Below are positions 18,154 to 27,059 of a stretch of DNA of 64,000 bases, one piece after another. The position numbers were made by a program, and so were the translations under genes. Under the pieces are notes generated by a model. That model saw only the letters and a list, made by a program, of their open reading frames with translations. It ran no database searches and had not been told where the DNA came from. The first letter of the stretch is position 1, and the number at the start of each line of letters is the position of its first letter. Origin of the DNA: MPNP01 sp965116235 (GTDB lineage Bacteria; Pseudomonadota; Alphaproteobacteria; Rhodobacterales; Rhodobacteraceae); NCBI GenBank assembly GCA_965116235.1, contig OZ220496.1, positions 1,240,001-1,304,000 on the forward strand, given 5' to 3'.

Positions 18154-18500
18154 ACTGTCGAAGACAGACCCGGATGCAGAGTTAAAGTCATTGGATGACA
18201 GTCCACCGGAAGAAGAAACGCTGGTCTCCAAGCAAATTCGCTGGCTCCGTTATGCAGTTTGTGGTTTTGTTGCGCTCGTCATTGCCGCCTTAGGTTTTGT
18301 GGGGTGGTACATACTGGATTTTGTGTTTCAACTAAGTGCTGAAGAAGCCTTTGAGGGCCCAATGGCGATAATCGCCATTTCCCCCATTAAGCATCACGAT
18401 CATAGCAATTTTTGTTCTGATCGGGGTATTTCGAGTGCCCAAAGTGGGTAAAATTCCTGGTGGCCCCCGTGGAATTGATAATCAAAGGCCTTTCCAGTAG
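18146..18500 (+). pseudogene. Small two-helix membrane protein, candidate Panacea-linked toxin, frameshifted
   Basis: ATG 18146 overlaps the antitoxin by 8 bp. An acidic N-terminus of about 30 residues precedes a first membrane helix (YAVCGFVALVIAALGFVGWY). As written the frame stops at 18451. Removing one C from the C5 run at 18381-18385 instead gives a second helix (ITIIAIFVLIGVF) and a Gly/Pro-rich tail ending at TAG 18500, a 117-aa protein in all. The coherent second helix in the other frame strongly suggests a recent one-base insertion. No family was recognised; the toxin role is inferred from position and membrane topology. Confidence 0.55.
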
Positions 18501-18901
18501 CGAATAGGCGGTCAACTCTGTAGAATGAATGATGGTTCAAGAAAGCGGTGTGATATCTTGTAATCAAATGATCAAACAAGAATTCTTCTCCGTTGTCCTT
18601 CTGCCGTAACATACACGCTCCGATTATTAAAAATCGGCCGGTATGCCTTAAATCAATGCCCTGCTACAAGTCGTCATTGGGCGGGTTGATTCGTCTGCAT
18701 TACGAAAGCGAAGGCGGTTTGGAATCGGAACGTCGTTGGTCAACGCGCAATCTGGGCGACACAACAACTCTCCAATTCGCTTGTTGGCACCTATGCGTAA
18801 AAGGTCTTTCACTGGTGTTAGCCCTGCTCCCTGCATGTGCTTGGACAGAGGTACGGGGTATTGTGAGTTGACAATTGTTTCGATCGTGATCAAACCCCCG
18901 C
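18501..18901. other. Intergenic region, no gene seen
   Basis: About 400 bp between the membrane gene and the fadH-like gene. A short inverted repeat, CCGATT (18620-18625) with AATCGG (18632-18637), is present without a T run. No supported gene. Confidence 0.4.
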
Positions 18902-20932
18902 CTACAATCTTGATCCCAACCGCGTTCCCTGATTGATGGCAATTTTTGCATCCAGCCCATCGGTCTTGTCAGCACCGCCAATGAGATGAAACCCAATCCC
19001 ACGATTGGCAAGTTCATTGGCCAGTGCTCTTTCCGGTTTTTGGCCAGTACAAAGCACGACCATATCAGCGCTAATCTGGATGCACTCGTCCCGTTTGGAC
19101 TTGATCAAAATACCGTCTTCGTTGATATGCTCGTAATTGACTCCAGCTAACATCTCCACCCCCTTCATTTGCAACGAAGCCCGATGAATCCAGCCGGTTG
19201 TCTTTCCGAGTTTTTTGCCGGCGCGTTCCTTGCTGCGCTGCATGAGGACAACCTTGCGACTTGCCGGCAAGGGCTGCCATGTACTCGTGGATACCCCTCC
19301 TCGATGCAGCGATGGGTCTGATACGCCCCACTTCTTCTTCCAGGATGCGATATCTTCAGTCGGACTGACGCCATCCTGCGTCAGGAACTCCGCAACATCA
19401 AACCCGATCCCGCCGGCTCCAACAACGGCAAATTGTGTCAGGGCAGGATCAAACCTGTTCATGATCAAGTCATGATAGGCAATCACATTATGGTTCTCCA
19501 CTCCCGGTATGGAAGGTATGCGTGGTTGAACCCCGGTTGCAATGATGACTTCATCGAACTCGGCCAGATCTTCGACCGAAGGGGACACATTCAGATACAA
19601 TTGTACGTCCAACTCATGGAGAGTATGTGAATACCAGTTCAGCAATCCCTGAAACTCCTCCTTGCCTGGAATTCTGCAGGCCAGATTGATTTGCCCTCCG
19701 ATTTGAGCGTCCTTTTCAAAGAGGGAGGCCCGATGACCTCGCATCGCGACAGTGATGGCGGCCGACAATCCAGCGGGTCCGGCTCCCACGATGGCTATCC
19801 TTTTCAGTTTCCGCGTCTGTACATAATTGAGTTCGGTTTCATGGCAAGCTCGGGGATTGATCATGCAGGACGGAATCTGGCCCGTGAAGGTATGGTCAAG
19901 ACATGCCTGGTTGCAGGCAATGCAAGGTGCAATTGACTTGGCCTGACCGTTTCTTGCCTTGTTAAGAATGTCAGCATCGGCCAAGAAGGGTCGAGCCATC
20001 GAAACCAGATCAGCAAAACCCTCTTTCAACAGTTGCTCTGCGGCTTGAGGTGAATTGATGCGATTGGAGGTCACGACCGGGATGTTGACCTGCCCCATCA
20101 ACTTCTTTGTGACCCAGGCAAAGGCATTCCTGGGCACGCTTGTCGCAATGGTTGGCACTCTGGATTCATGCCATCCGATACCGGAATTGATTATCTTTGC
20201 GCCAGCCTTTTCAACTTCAATGGCCAACTCCACAACTTCATCCCAAGTAGAACCATCGGGTACCAAATCAATCATTGACAGGCGGTATATGATCAAGAAG
20301 TCGTCACCGACGGCCTGGACAACGCGTCTGACAACCTCAAGGGGAAGGCGCATTCGGTTGTTGTAGTGGCCACCCCACCGGTCCTGACGCTGGTTGGTTC
20401 GGGTTACCAGAAACTGGTTGAGGAAATATCCTTCCGACCCCATGATTTCGATGCCGTCGTAGCCGACAGAGCGAGCCTTTTCGGCTGTTGCAGCGATGTC
20501 ACTGATTTGCTTTTCGATGCCGTTTTCATCCAGTTCGACCGGGACAAAGGGCGAAATCGGCGACTTGATGGGTGATGGTGCAACACAGTCCGGACTGTAG
20601 GCGTATCGACCTGCATGCAGGATTTGCATGGCGATCAGGCCACCCGCGTCATGCACTCTCTGAGTTACGTATCTATGGCCGTCAAGATCATCCTTGGTGT
20701 AAAGACCGCCGGCATCCGGAAACACGCCACCTTCCCTGTTGGGAGCTATACCACCGGTAACCATCAGCCCGACGCCTCCCAAGGCTCGTTCACTGTAAAA
20801 CTGGGCCACCCTTTCCCAGTCACGAGTTTCAACTAACCCGGTGTGCATAGACCCCATGACAATACGGTTGGGGAGAGTCATGAACCCGAGATCAAGGGGT
20901 TCGAAGATGTAGGTGAATTCCTCAGCTTGCAT
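18902..20932 (-). CDS. FadH-like 2,4-dienoyl-CoA reductase / NADH:flavin oxidoreductase
   Basis: A 676-aa multi-cofactor enzyme. The N-terminal old-yellow-enzyme TIM barrel has FEPLDLGFMTLPNRIVMGSM, LHAGRYAYS and a GSEGYFLNQFL loop. CIACNQAC plus a further Cys in PSCMINP supply the four ligands of a [4Fe-4S] cluster. The C-terminal half has two dinucleotide folds, IVGAGPAGLSAA and VVGAGGIGFDVAEFL. It reduces 2,4-dienoyl-CoA in the oxidation of polyunsaturated fatty acids or acts on related enones or amines. ATG 20932 is preferred over the upstream TTG 20941. It ends about 60 bp downstream of the ilvD stop, same strand. Confidence 0.88.
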   Translation of the reverse strand: MQAEEFTYIFEPLDLGFMTLPNRIVMGSMHTGLVETRDWERVAQFYSERALGGVGLMVTGGIAPNREGGVFPDAGGLYTKDDLDGHRYVTQRVHDAGGLIAMQILHAGRYAYSPDCVAPSPIKSPISPFVPVELDENGIEKQISDIAATAEKARSVGYDGIEIMGSEGYFLNQFLVTRTNQRQDRWGGHYNNRMRLPLEVVRRVVQAVGDDFLIIYRLSMIDLVPDGSTWDEVVELAIEVEKAGAKIINSGIGWHESRVPTIATSVPRNAFAWVTKKLMGQVNIPVVTSNRINSPQAAEQLLKEGFADLVSMARPFLADADILNKARNGQAKSIAPCIACNQACLDHTFTGQIPSCMINPRACHETELNYVQTRKLKRIAIVGAGPAGLSAAITVAMRGHRASLFEKDAQIGGQINLACRIPGKEEFQGLLNWYSHTLHELDVQLYLNVSPSVEDLAEFDEVIIATGVQPRIPSIPGVENHNVIAYHDLIMNRFDPALTQFAVVGAGGIGFDVAEFLTQDGVSPTEDIASWKKKWGVSDPSLHRGGVSTSTWQPLPASRKVVLMQRSKERAGKKLGKTTGWIHRASLQMKGVEMLAGVNYEHINEDGILIKSKRDECIQISADMVVLCTGQKPERALANELANRGIGFHLIGGADKTDGLDAKIAINQGTRLGSRL

Positions 20933-20991
20933 GGCAAGCAACGCGATGCGAACGGCCTGTCATTCGAATTGGAAAACGGGCGTTTTGCCGC

Positions 20992-22716
20992 TTACAAATC
21001 CATATAAACATGAGACTCCGATTTGGCCCCAGGATGCGTCACGGCTCCCTCCCGGGTCGAACCGACAAGCTGGGCATATTTCCACAAAGCACCGGAACTG
21101 TAGATTGTGTCCTTGGGTTCGCTCCAGCTGGCCTTTCTCTTCGCCAGCTCCTCTTCGGTCAGATCAACCGAGAGTATCCCTTTAATGGCATCAATGGTGA
21201 TCATGTCTCCATCCCGCAACAAGGCAATGGGACCGCCATGGGCCGCTTCAGGACCAATATGACCGACACAGAATCCCCGTGTGGCCCCTGAAAAGCGACC
21301 ATCAGTGATCAGCGCTACCTTCTTGCCCATTCCCTGACCGGACAGAGCTGCAGTGGTCGCCAGCATTTCCCGCATACCGGGGCCACCGGCCGGTCCTTCG
21401 TTGCGAATGACGATCACCTCGCCTTCCTTGTATGCGCGTTTCTTGACCGCCTCAAAGGCATCTTCTTCGCATTCAAACACATTGGCAGGACCACGAAAGA
21501 CGATCTGGTCACGCTCCATCCCGGCGATCTTGACGATCGCTCCGTCTGGTGCGAGGTTGCCCTTGAGCCCGACAACCCCTCCTGTTTGCGAGATGGGATT
21601 GTGAACGGAATAAATCACCTTGCCATCGGCGTCTCGTTCAACACGGTCTAGTTCTTCGCCCACCGTCTGGCCTGTTGCCACGATGCAGTCCTCATGGATC
21701 AGTCCAGCTTTGCGAAGTTCCTTCATCACCACGGGAACACCGCCGACTTCGTAAAGATCTTTTGCGACATATTTTCCTCCGGGTTTCAAGTCGACAAAGT
21801 ACGGCGTGCTTTTGAAAATCTCACACACATCGAACAGGTCGAAGTCAATTCCGGCCTCGTGAGCGATGGCTGGGAGATGGAGGCCGGCATTGGTTGAGCC
21901 ACCCGTGCACGCAACGACTCGAGCGGCATTTTCCAGTGACTTGCGGGTAACGATGTCACGCGCCCGAATATTCTTATCCAGCAAGTTCATGATGGCTGTT
22001 CCGGAGGCTTCGCAATACTGATCACGACTTTCATAGGGAGCGGGAGCGCCAGACGAGTTGGGCAAGGCCAGACCAATGGCCTCGGAAACGCAAGCCATGG
22101 TGTTGGCCGTAAACTGACCGCCACATGCGCCAGCGGAAGGACAAGCAACTCGTTCCAATATAGCCAGTTCCGCATCAGACATTGTCCCAGCCTGATGGCG
22201 TCCGACAGCCTCAAACACATCCTGAACGGTAACATCCTTGCCATTCAGTCGACCCGGCAATATTGATCCGCCATAGACGAATACCGACGGGGTATTGAGA
22301 CGAACCATGGCCATCATCATGCCGGGCAGGGATTTGTCACATCCCGCCAAGCCAACAATGGCGTCGTAGCAGTGGCCACGCATAGTCAACTCAACCGTGT
22401 CGGCGATGGCCTCGCGCGAAGCGAGCGAAGACCGCATGCCTTCATGCCCCATGGCAATCCCGTCGGTTACTGTTATGGTCGTGAACTCCCGTGGTGTTCC
22501 CTTGGCCGATTTGACTCCCAGCTTGACGGCCTGGGCCTGGCGATCAAGGGCGATGTTGCAGGGTGCCGCCTCATTCCAGCAGGTGGCGACTCCCACAAAC
22601 GGCTGATCAATCTCGTGCTCGGCCAAACCCATGGCGTAGTAATATGAGCGATGGGGAGCTCGCGCATGCCCTTGGCTAACATGGCGGCTGGGCAAATTGG
22701 CTTTTTTTAAGGTCAT
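20992..22716 (-). CDS. ilvD: Dihydroxy-acid dehydratase
   Basis: Fourth step of valine/isoleucine synthesis: dehydration of dihydroxyisovalerate and dihydroxymethylvalerate using an iron-sulfur cluster. Three cluster-ligand regions are visible, TCWNEAAPCN, GLAGCDKSLPGM and GACGGQFTANTM, with the ILPG loop between them and VALITDGRFSGATRG near the C-terminus. At 574 aa it has the family length and is intact. No other ilv gene lies nearby. Confidence 0.95.
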   Translation of the reverse strand: MTLKKANLPSRHVSQGHARAPHRSYYYAMGLAEHEIDQPFVGVATCWNEAAPCNIALDRQAQAVKLGVKSAKGTPREFTTITVTDGIAMGHEGMRSSLASREAIADTVELTMRGHCYDAIVGLAGCDKSLPGMMMAMVRLNTPSVFVYGGSILPGRLNGKDVTVQDVFEAVGRHQAGTMSDAELAILERVACPSAGACGGQFTANTMACVSEAIGLALPNSSGAPAPYESRDQYCEASGTAIMNLLDKNIRARDIVTRKSLENAARVVACTGGSTNAGLHLPAIAHEAGIDFDLFDVCEIFKSTPYFVDLKPGGKYVAKDLYEVGGVPVVMKELRKAGLIHEDCIVATGQTVGEELDRVERDADGKVIYSVHNPISQTGGVVGLKGNLAPDGAIVKIAGMERDQIVFRGPANVFECEEDAFEAVKKRAYKEGEVIVIRNEGPAGGPGMREMLATTAALSGQGMGKKVALITDGRFSGATRGFCVGHIGPEAAHGGPIALLRDGDMITIDAIKGILSVDLTEEELAKRKASWSEPKDTIYSSGALWKYAQLVGSTREGAVTHPGAKSESHVYMDL

Positions 22717-22984
22717 GACTCAATCCTGAAAGTTTGCTGGAACGGTATTGTTGTCAGCCGGTCGAAGATGATGTGCTGAGGCACCACGGAAACCGAGACT
22801 GCAAGACTCTTATCATTATATTGGCCAATTTCAACTCATGGAAGAGGTCAGTTGGGGAGAGATTTGAGACGACATATTGGATGAGATCAAACAATGTCCG
22901 CTCTCTTTACATCACGACAAAAAAGACCACATGGAAAGAGATACCGAGATCAAGTCCCGATAAATCACACAGAAATGGAGCATT

Positions 22985-23179
22985 GTGATGCGTGGCAATT
23001 CAGGTTGTTTATGGCCGGGTTCACTTTTTTTGTTGCTTGCTGTTGCGGTCGCCGCATGGTTCACGCACCTCTATGTCTGCTTTACTCAGGGTGAGTGGGG
23101 CTTTCTGATAGCAGGAGCAATCTTTGCCCCCGTTGCGGTCGTGCACGGCTTTGGAGCGTGGTTTGGATTATGGTCCTAA
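22985..23179 (+). CDS. Small two-helix membrane protein, conserved type
   Basis: A 64-aa (GTG 22985) or 63-aa (ATG 22988) protein with GGAG just upstream. Helix 1 is PGSLFLLLAVAVAAWFTHLY; helix 2 is FLIAGAIFAPVAVVHGFGAW. The pattern (QGEWGFLIAGAIFxPxxxVHGFGxWFG) resembles small uncharacterised alphaproteobacterial inner-membrane proteins. No function is known to me. It is divergent from ilvD. Confidence 0.55.
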   Translation: MMRGNSGCLWPGSLFLLLAVAVAAWFTHLYVCFTQGEWGFLIAGAIFAPVAVVHGFGAWFGLWS

Positions 23180-24000
23180 ATCGGCACCCTCAGCCCTGTA
23201 AGACAGTTTTCATCTAGAATGATCCCAGCTCGGTTTCACAGTTGTCGCTGTGTACAAACTTCCGTCTTGCAAGAAGCGATAATAGAGTAAGGTTCTTCCG
23301 TCCTCAAGGGGGTGTGATGACACTGTGTGTGAACGGATTGATTTTCATATACTCGTAGCAATGTGGTACTGAAGAAGGGAACATTTTGGCAGTAACCATG
23401 GAGCACTTGGGTCCTTTTACTGTTCATCTTCCAAGAAACCGAGGGTGAGAGAAGATGTGCATCACCTTCTGGTGGGTTTCTCAATACGTAGAGAGAGTGA
23501 GAAGGAGTTCAGAACGGCTGGATTTCACTTGGTTGATGTCTAAGGCTTGAGATGTGACTTGAGGCAAACTCGAACAGTGAGCTTCTCTACGTAAATGGAC
23601 TCACAGTCTACGAATACTCCAGCCCGTAATTGATAGGAATCATATCTAATTTGCCCCGGACATGCGCCGAGGACAGACCCCGGACCACGCAAGCTGTGCG
23701 GTACGCCGCTGGCAGTAGATGACTGGTGCCGCTTTTGCACTTTGTCCGGCTATCGGGACTATTGGCACGCCCAGGATACGTTGCCGCTGGATTCCACCGG
23801 GTTTCTCCAGGGGATCATGGGCTTTAAACAGGGACGTCCAGTTTTCTTCACGGCCTCAGATCACGGCCGGGTTCCCGCTCGCGCACCCGGGTGCCGCCGA
23901 TCGATGATCCTCCGGGTGATGGCCTTGTCCAGGCCGGGCTGGCGGTCCTGGGATAAGGGCTGGGCCGGAACACGCCGGCTGCCGCTGTTACCCCATCCGC
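23180..24000. other. Gene-poor stretch
   Basis: About 820 bp. The first half is AT-richer with no coding signal. From about 23700 the sequence becomes G+C-rich like ATPase gene B, and a plus-strand frame (23742-24200) runs into B on the opposite strand. It has no recognised domain and overlaps B, so it is not called. Confidence 0.45.
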
Positions 24001-25651
24001 TCATGATGAACCTCCGAGTCCTCCAAGATCAGGTTTGGATCCGATCATGGTACGCAGGCACGGCCAGTCATTCTGCATCTCGTCCGTCATGGCGGGGATA
24101 TCCAGGCACAGAGCGTGGGGGTGTCGGGCCGTCTGCTGGGGTGCCCAGACGGGCGAGATCAGGGCATATTTCCGGCGCAGTCCTCCCATCTTGTCGTTGA
24201 AGCTCGTGGCCCGGGTCAGCAATCGCTCCAGCCGAGCGGGCATGCCCGTCTCGCCACTCATCTGGCGGGCCGCGTCGCGCTTGGCGCTAATGGCCAGCAG
24301 CACGTCGTTCGCACTCCCGTCGCCCAGACGCAGCAGAAGGTCGATTTCGTTGGTGTCGGTGTCGTCCGCCCGCCTTTGATGGCGAGGCGTCTCGATATTG
24401 CGTACGCCCCATTGCAGCAAGGGACATGGGGCAATCCACTTGCCGATCAGACGTTCGAACGCATACCCTTCCAAGGTACGCAACCGCTCGTTGGCGAGCC
24501 CGGCATCGAAGGGTAGACGTTCATCGGGATCCAGACTGGCGTTCGGGGTCTTGTTGCGGCGAAACAGCTCGGGGAAGACATGGAGCTGAAACAATATCGG
24601 ATTGTCGGCGATTTCCCAGACCAAATCGTTTTTCATGGACAGGGGTGGCGTGTAGCTGAACACGAGACGGCTGTGCTTGTGCAGGGCGCGCAGGTCGGCG
24701 TCCAACTGTTCAGTTGTCGCCGTATCCGGGCGCATGTCATGAGGAAAGTCCGTGACCCGCAACTTGTCGCGGGGATGGGCCGCCATATGCATCAGGATGT
24801 CATGCAGATGGGGTTTGAGCTCTATGTAGGCCGCATTGTCAAACCGCTCGTACTGGGCATTGGCACACAGGATGTCATGCTCAGTCGCCAGCCATTGCAT
24901 GCACCATTCAGGCGAGCCGGGGGCAAGGGACCGTGACCGGGCGTGCACCGGGTCGGTCACATAGCGTTCCCAAGCATGGGGCATGCCGCCATAGGCGGTC
25001 CACAGCGTCAGGAACTGGCGGGGATTCTGGAGCAGCTTTTGCTCCTGAGCCATCTCGACAATGGTGACCAGCGGCCAGGGCGTGACGAGCAGGGGATTGT
25101 CGAAGCGCTTGTGCAGGATTCTTGTGCGATCGAGCATCTGTTGCAGGCGCTGCTCGTGCGAGCCCATGACGATGAGACATCCGGAAGGTCGGTGAGGCGG
25201 ATTGATGAAACGCAGATTGTCGATCATGGGCTGGAGGCTACCATCGATGCCAGTCATGTCCGCGTTCTGGAACTCGTCGATACAGACGATGACGCCATGC
25301 TCGATCAGATGCCGGCATATAGCGGCAAATCTATCACCGCCTACACTGTAGCGGGGTATGGCCGACAGATCCTTGATCGGGGGCCGGCAGGTCGGATTGC
25401 GTGACGATACCGCGCAACTGCTGTTCATGCTGATCTTCATTCATGCCGTCCCGCAAAGTGATGGTGACAAGGGGCGTCTCATTCGGGGCCAAGGCATAGG
25501 CTTCCTTCACCAGCCGCGTCTTGCCAACCTGGCGACGTCCAGACACAACGATCGTGCTGAACTGACGCTCGCTCATGGGCCGATCCAGACCCATGTATTG
25601 ACAAAGCTGGCGTGTTTCCTTGTCGCGGCCGTAATAACGCCATTCAGTCAT
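24001..25651 (-). pseudogene. AAA+ ATPase with C-terminal nuclease-like domain, copy B, frameshifted
   Basis: ATG 25651 gives MTEWRYYGRDKE and Walker A GRRQVGK, then runs out of frame at a C5 run (plus strand GGGGG at about 25379-25383). Four C residues would give SDLPAPIKDLSAIPRYS and join the rest without a stop: Walker B CIDEF, MGSHEQ, YGGMPHAWER, EIDLLLRLG and SAKRDA, ending at 24001. The restored protein is about 550 aa, like copies C and D. The Glu of ExK is Ser here. It is visibly richer in G+C than the housekeeping genes. Either inactivated or switched off at the C-run. Confidence 0.72.
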
Positions 25652-25670
25652 GGGCGGATCCCTTCTGTGG

Positions 25671-25751
25671 TCATGCGATCATCAATTCCTGCCATTCCAT
25701 AGGTTCAGGCCGGCCAGAAGTTTCGTCATGCGTGAAGTCCATGACGGTCAT
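25671..25751 (-). CDS. Possible 26-aa leader ORF ahead of ATPase gene B
   Basis: A 26-codon frame (MTVMDFTHDETSGRP...) starts after AAAGGA and stops 19 bp before the B start codon on the same strand. It resembles nothing I know. It could be a leader peptide or chance. Copies C and D have no visible counterpart. Confidence 0.2.
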   Translation of the reverse strand: MTVMDFTHDETSGRPEPMEWQELMIA

Positions 25752-26324
25752 GCGGCATCCTTTCTGTGTAGTCTGTGCCGTACCGATTTGGCATGGGAAC
25801 GTCATCCTTACGTGGCGTGTTATGTTGGGCGGGTCAAGGGGGCGACACATTGCGTACCGAGAGCCGCTCCCACCTCTGGTTCCATTCATGCAATCGCGGC
25901 TTGGGCCAGTACCGACATGGGATCAAAACGGGACTGGCTGATGACATGCGGCCGATCCGGGAAACATGCCATTACCAGATCAGCCCGTTGGTCAGCGGAT
26001 TGGCGGCCGGCTTCACTTCAAGCCCGCTATTAATAATCCGGTCTCTTGAAATAGAGAAAATGAAATTGCTGGCATGTGCAGGCGTACAAGTTTTTCGTTT
26101 CCTTATAAAAGTCGTTGCGGTCAACACGATACATTGTCAGCACTCGCCCAACTCAAGCAATGCAACGAACCATGAGTCATTTCTTGGTCCTCAAATTGCT
26201 TTCAAGGGTGTCTGGGGCAAATTAGATATAGTTCCCTAATTGATCGTGTCAGTAACGCAGCATTTCATGCGTCCGGTTCATTGATCAAGTTTTGTCTCAT
26301 CGCGTTGACGTGTAAACGCCAAGG
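25752..26324. other. Gene-poor stretch
   Basis: No gene with domain support. Several short plus-strand frames overlap each other. Base composition shifts from G+C-rich near ATPase B to AT-rich toward hipB. Confidence 0.4.
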
Positions 26325-26552
26325 GTGAATGAAGCACAGCGGGCGTGTCTTCACCGTGAGGGCGTCCTCAAGAATGTGACTGACCGGACTGAAGACAAGT
26401 TGCTGGCGGCACTCGAACAGGCCAGGGAGTTTTCACTGGTGCCCTGGCGTGAGTTGATGGACCGCAATCTCGAAAAGCAAATCAGAGGCACCATCTGGGG
26501 TAGAAGGATTTCATCAACCCTTGGCAAGCAGTATAACATTGGTACAAGATAG
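26325..26552 (+). pseudogene. Possible C-terminal remnant of a DUF3363-type conjugative relaxase
   Basis: The 75-codon frame contains AREFSLVPWRELMDRNLEKQ followed by RGTIWGRRISSTLGKQ. This recalls the end of VirD2-like relaxases with DUF3363, which finish with LVPWRPxLExxLG, xVxGxVRG and SWxxGRQRG. No relaxase catalytic region (HUH, Tyr) is present upstream, so this would be only a tail left by a decayed mobile element. The match is from memory and partial. Confidence 0.35.
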
Positions 26553-26590
26553 TGTATGAGATTTAAATCATTAAAAAAATAAATTATTGA

Positions 26591-26614
26591 TAATGCGTTA
26601 TATTTTACGCATTA
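26591..26614. promoter_or_regulatory. Candidate HipB operator upstream of hipBA
   Basis: TAATGCGT (26591-26598), an 8-bp spacer, and ACGCATTA (26607-26614) form a perfect inverted repeat 80 bp before hipB, in a very AT-rich patch that continues to the gene. HipB dimers repress their own operon from inverted repeats with an 8-bp spacer, so the geometry fits. Further TAATG-like half sites (around 26641-26660) may add to it. Confidence 0.55.
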
Positions 26615-26693
26615 ATGATATGTTGTCTTGAATTGACTTTAATGAATGATATATGCTACATTAAATTTAAATAATCGATTTAGTGAGTGAATT

Positions 26694-27059
26694 ATGATGC
26701 ATAAAATCAGTTTTAATCTAGCCTCCAGCGAAGCAATTGAAGATGCCCTCAGCGAAAGGATCGAAGAGATACGGCTGAAGCGCAATATCACTCAAAGCCG
26801 CCTTGCATACGAAGCTGGCGTCTCTCGTAGTACCATCACCCGTCTTGCACAAGCGGGAAAGGGAATCTCTCTTGATAGTTTCATCCGTATCCTCAAGGCG
26901 TTGCAACTGACAAACAATTTAGAAGCGCTTTTACCTGACCCCGGATTAAGTCCGCTGGAAGAACTGGAGAAGGGCAGCCAGCCATCCCGACAGCGCGCAC
27001 GCGCGAGAAAACAGGGTCAGAAAAAATGGACGTGGCAGGATAATGGAAAGGCATCATGA
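26694..27059 (+). CDS. hipB: HipB-type antitoxin, XRE-family HTH repressor
   Basis: A 121-aa protein. The helix-turn-helix lies at about residues 22-75: IEEIRLKRNITQSRLAYEAG, VSRSTITRLAQAGKG, ISLDSFIRILKAL. The C-terminal tail is rich in Arg, Lys and Gln. Antitoxin and autorepressor for hipA, which it overlaps by 4 bp (ATGA at 27056). Start ATG 26694 or 26697. Confidence 0.9.
   Translation: MMHKISFNLASSEAIEDALSERIEEIRLKRNITQSRLAYEAGVSRSTITRLAQAGKGISLDSFIRILKALQLTNNLEALLPDPGLSPLEELEKGSQPSRQRARARKQGQKKWTWQDNGKAS

Noticed and set aside
23742..24200. A 152-codon plus-strand frame entering ATPase B from its 3' side
   Set aside because: It overlaps the conserved C-terminus of B on the other strand and contains no recognised domain.
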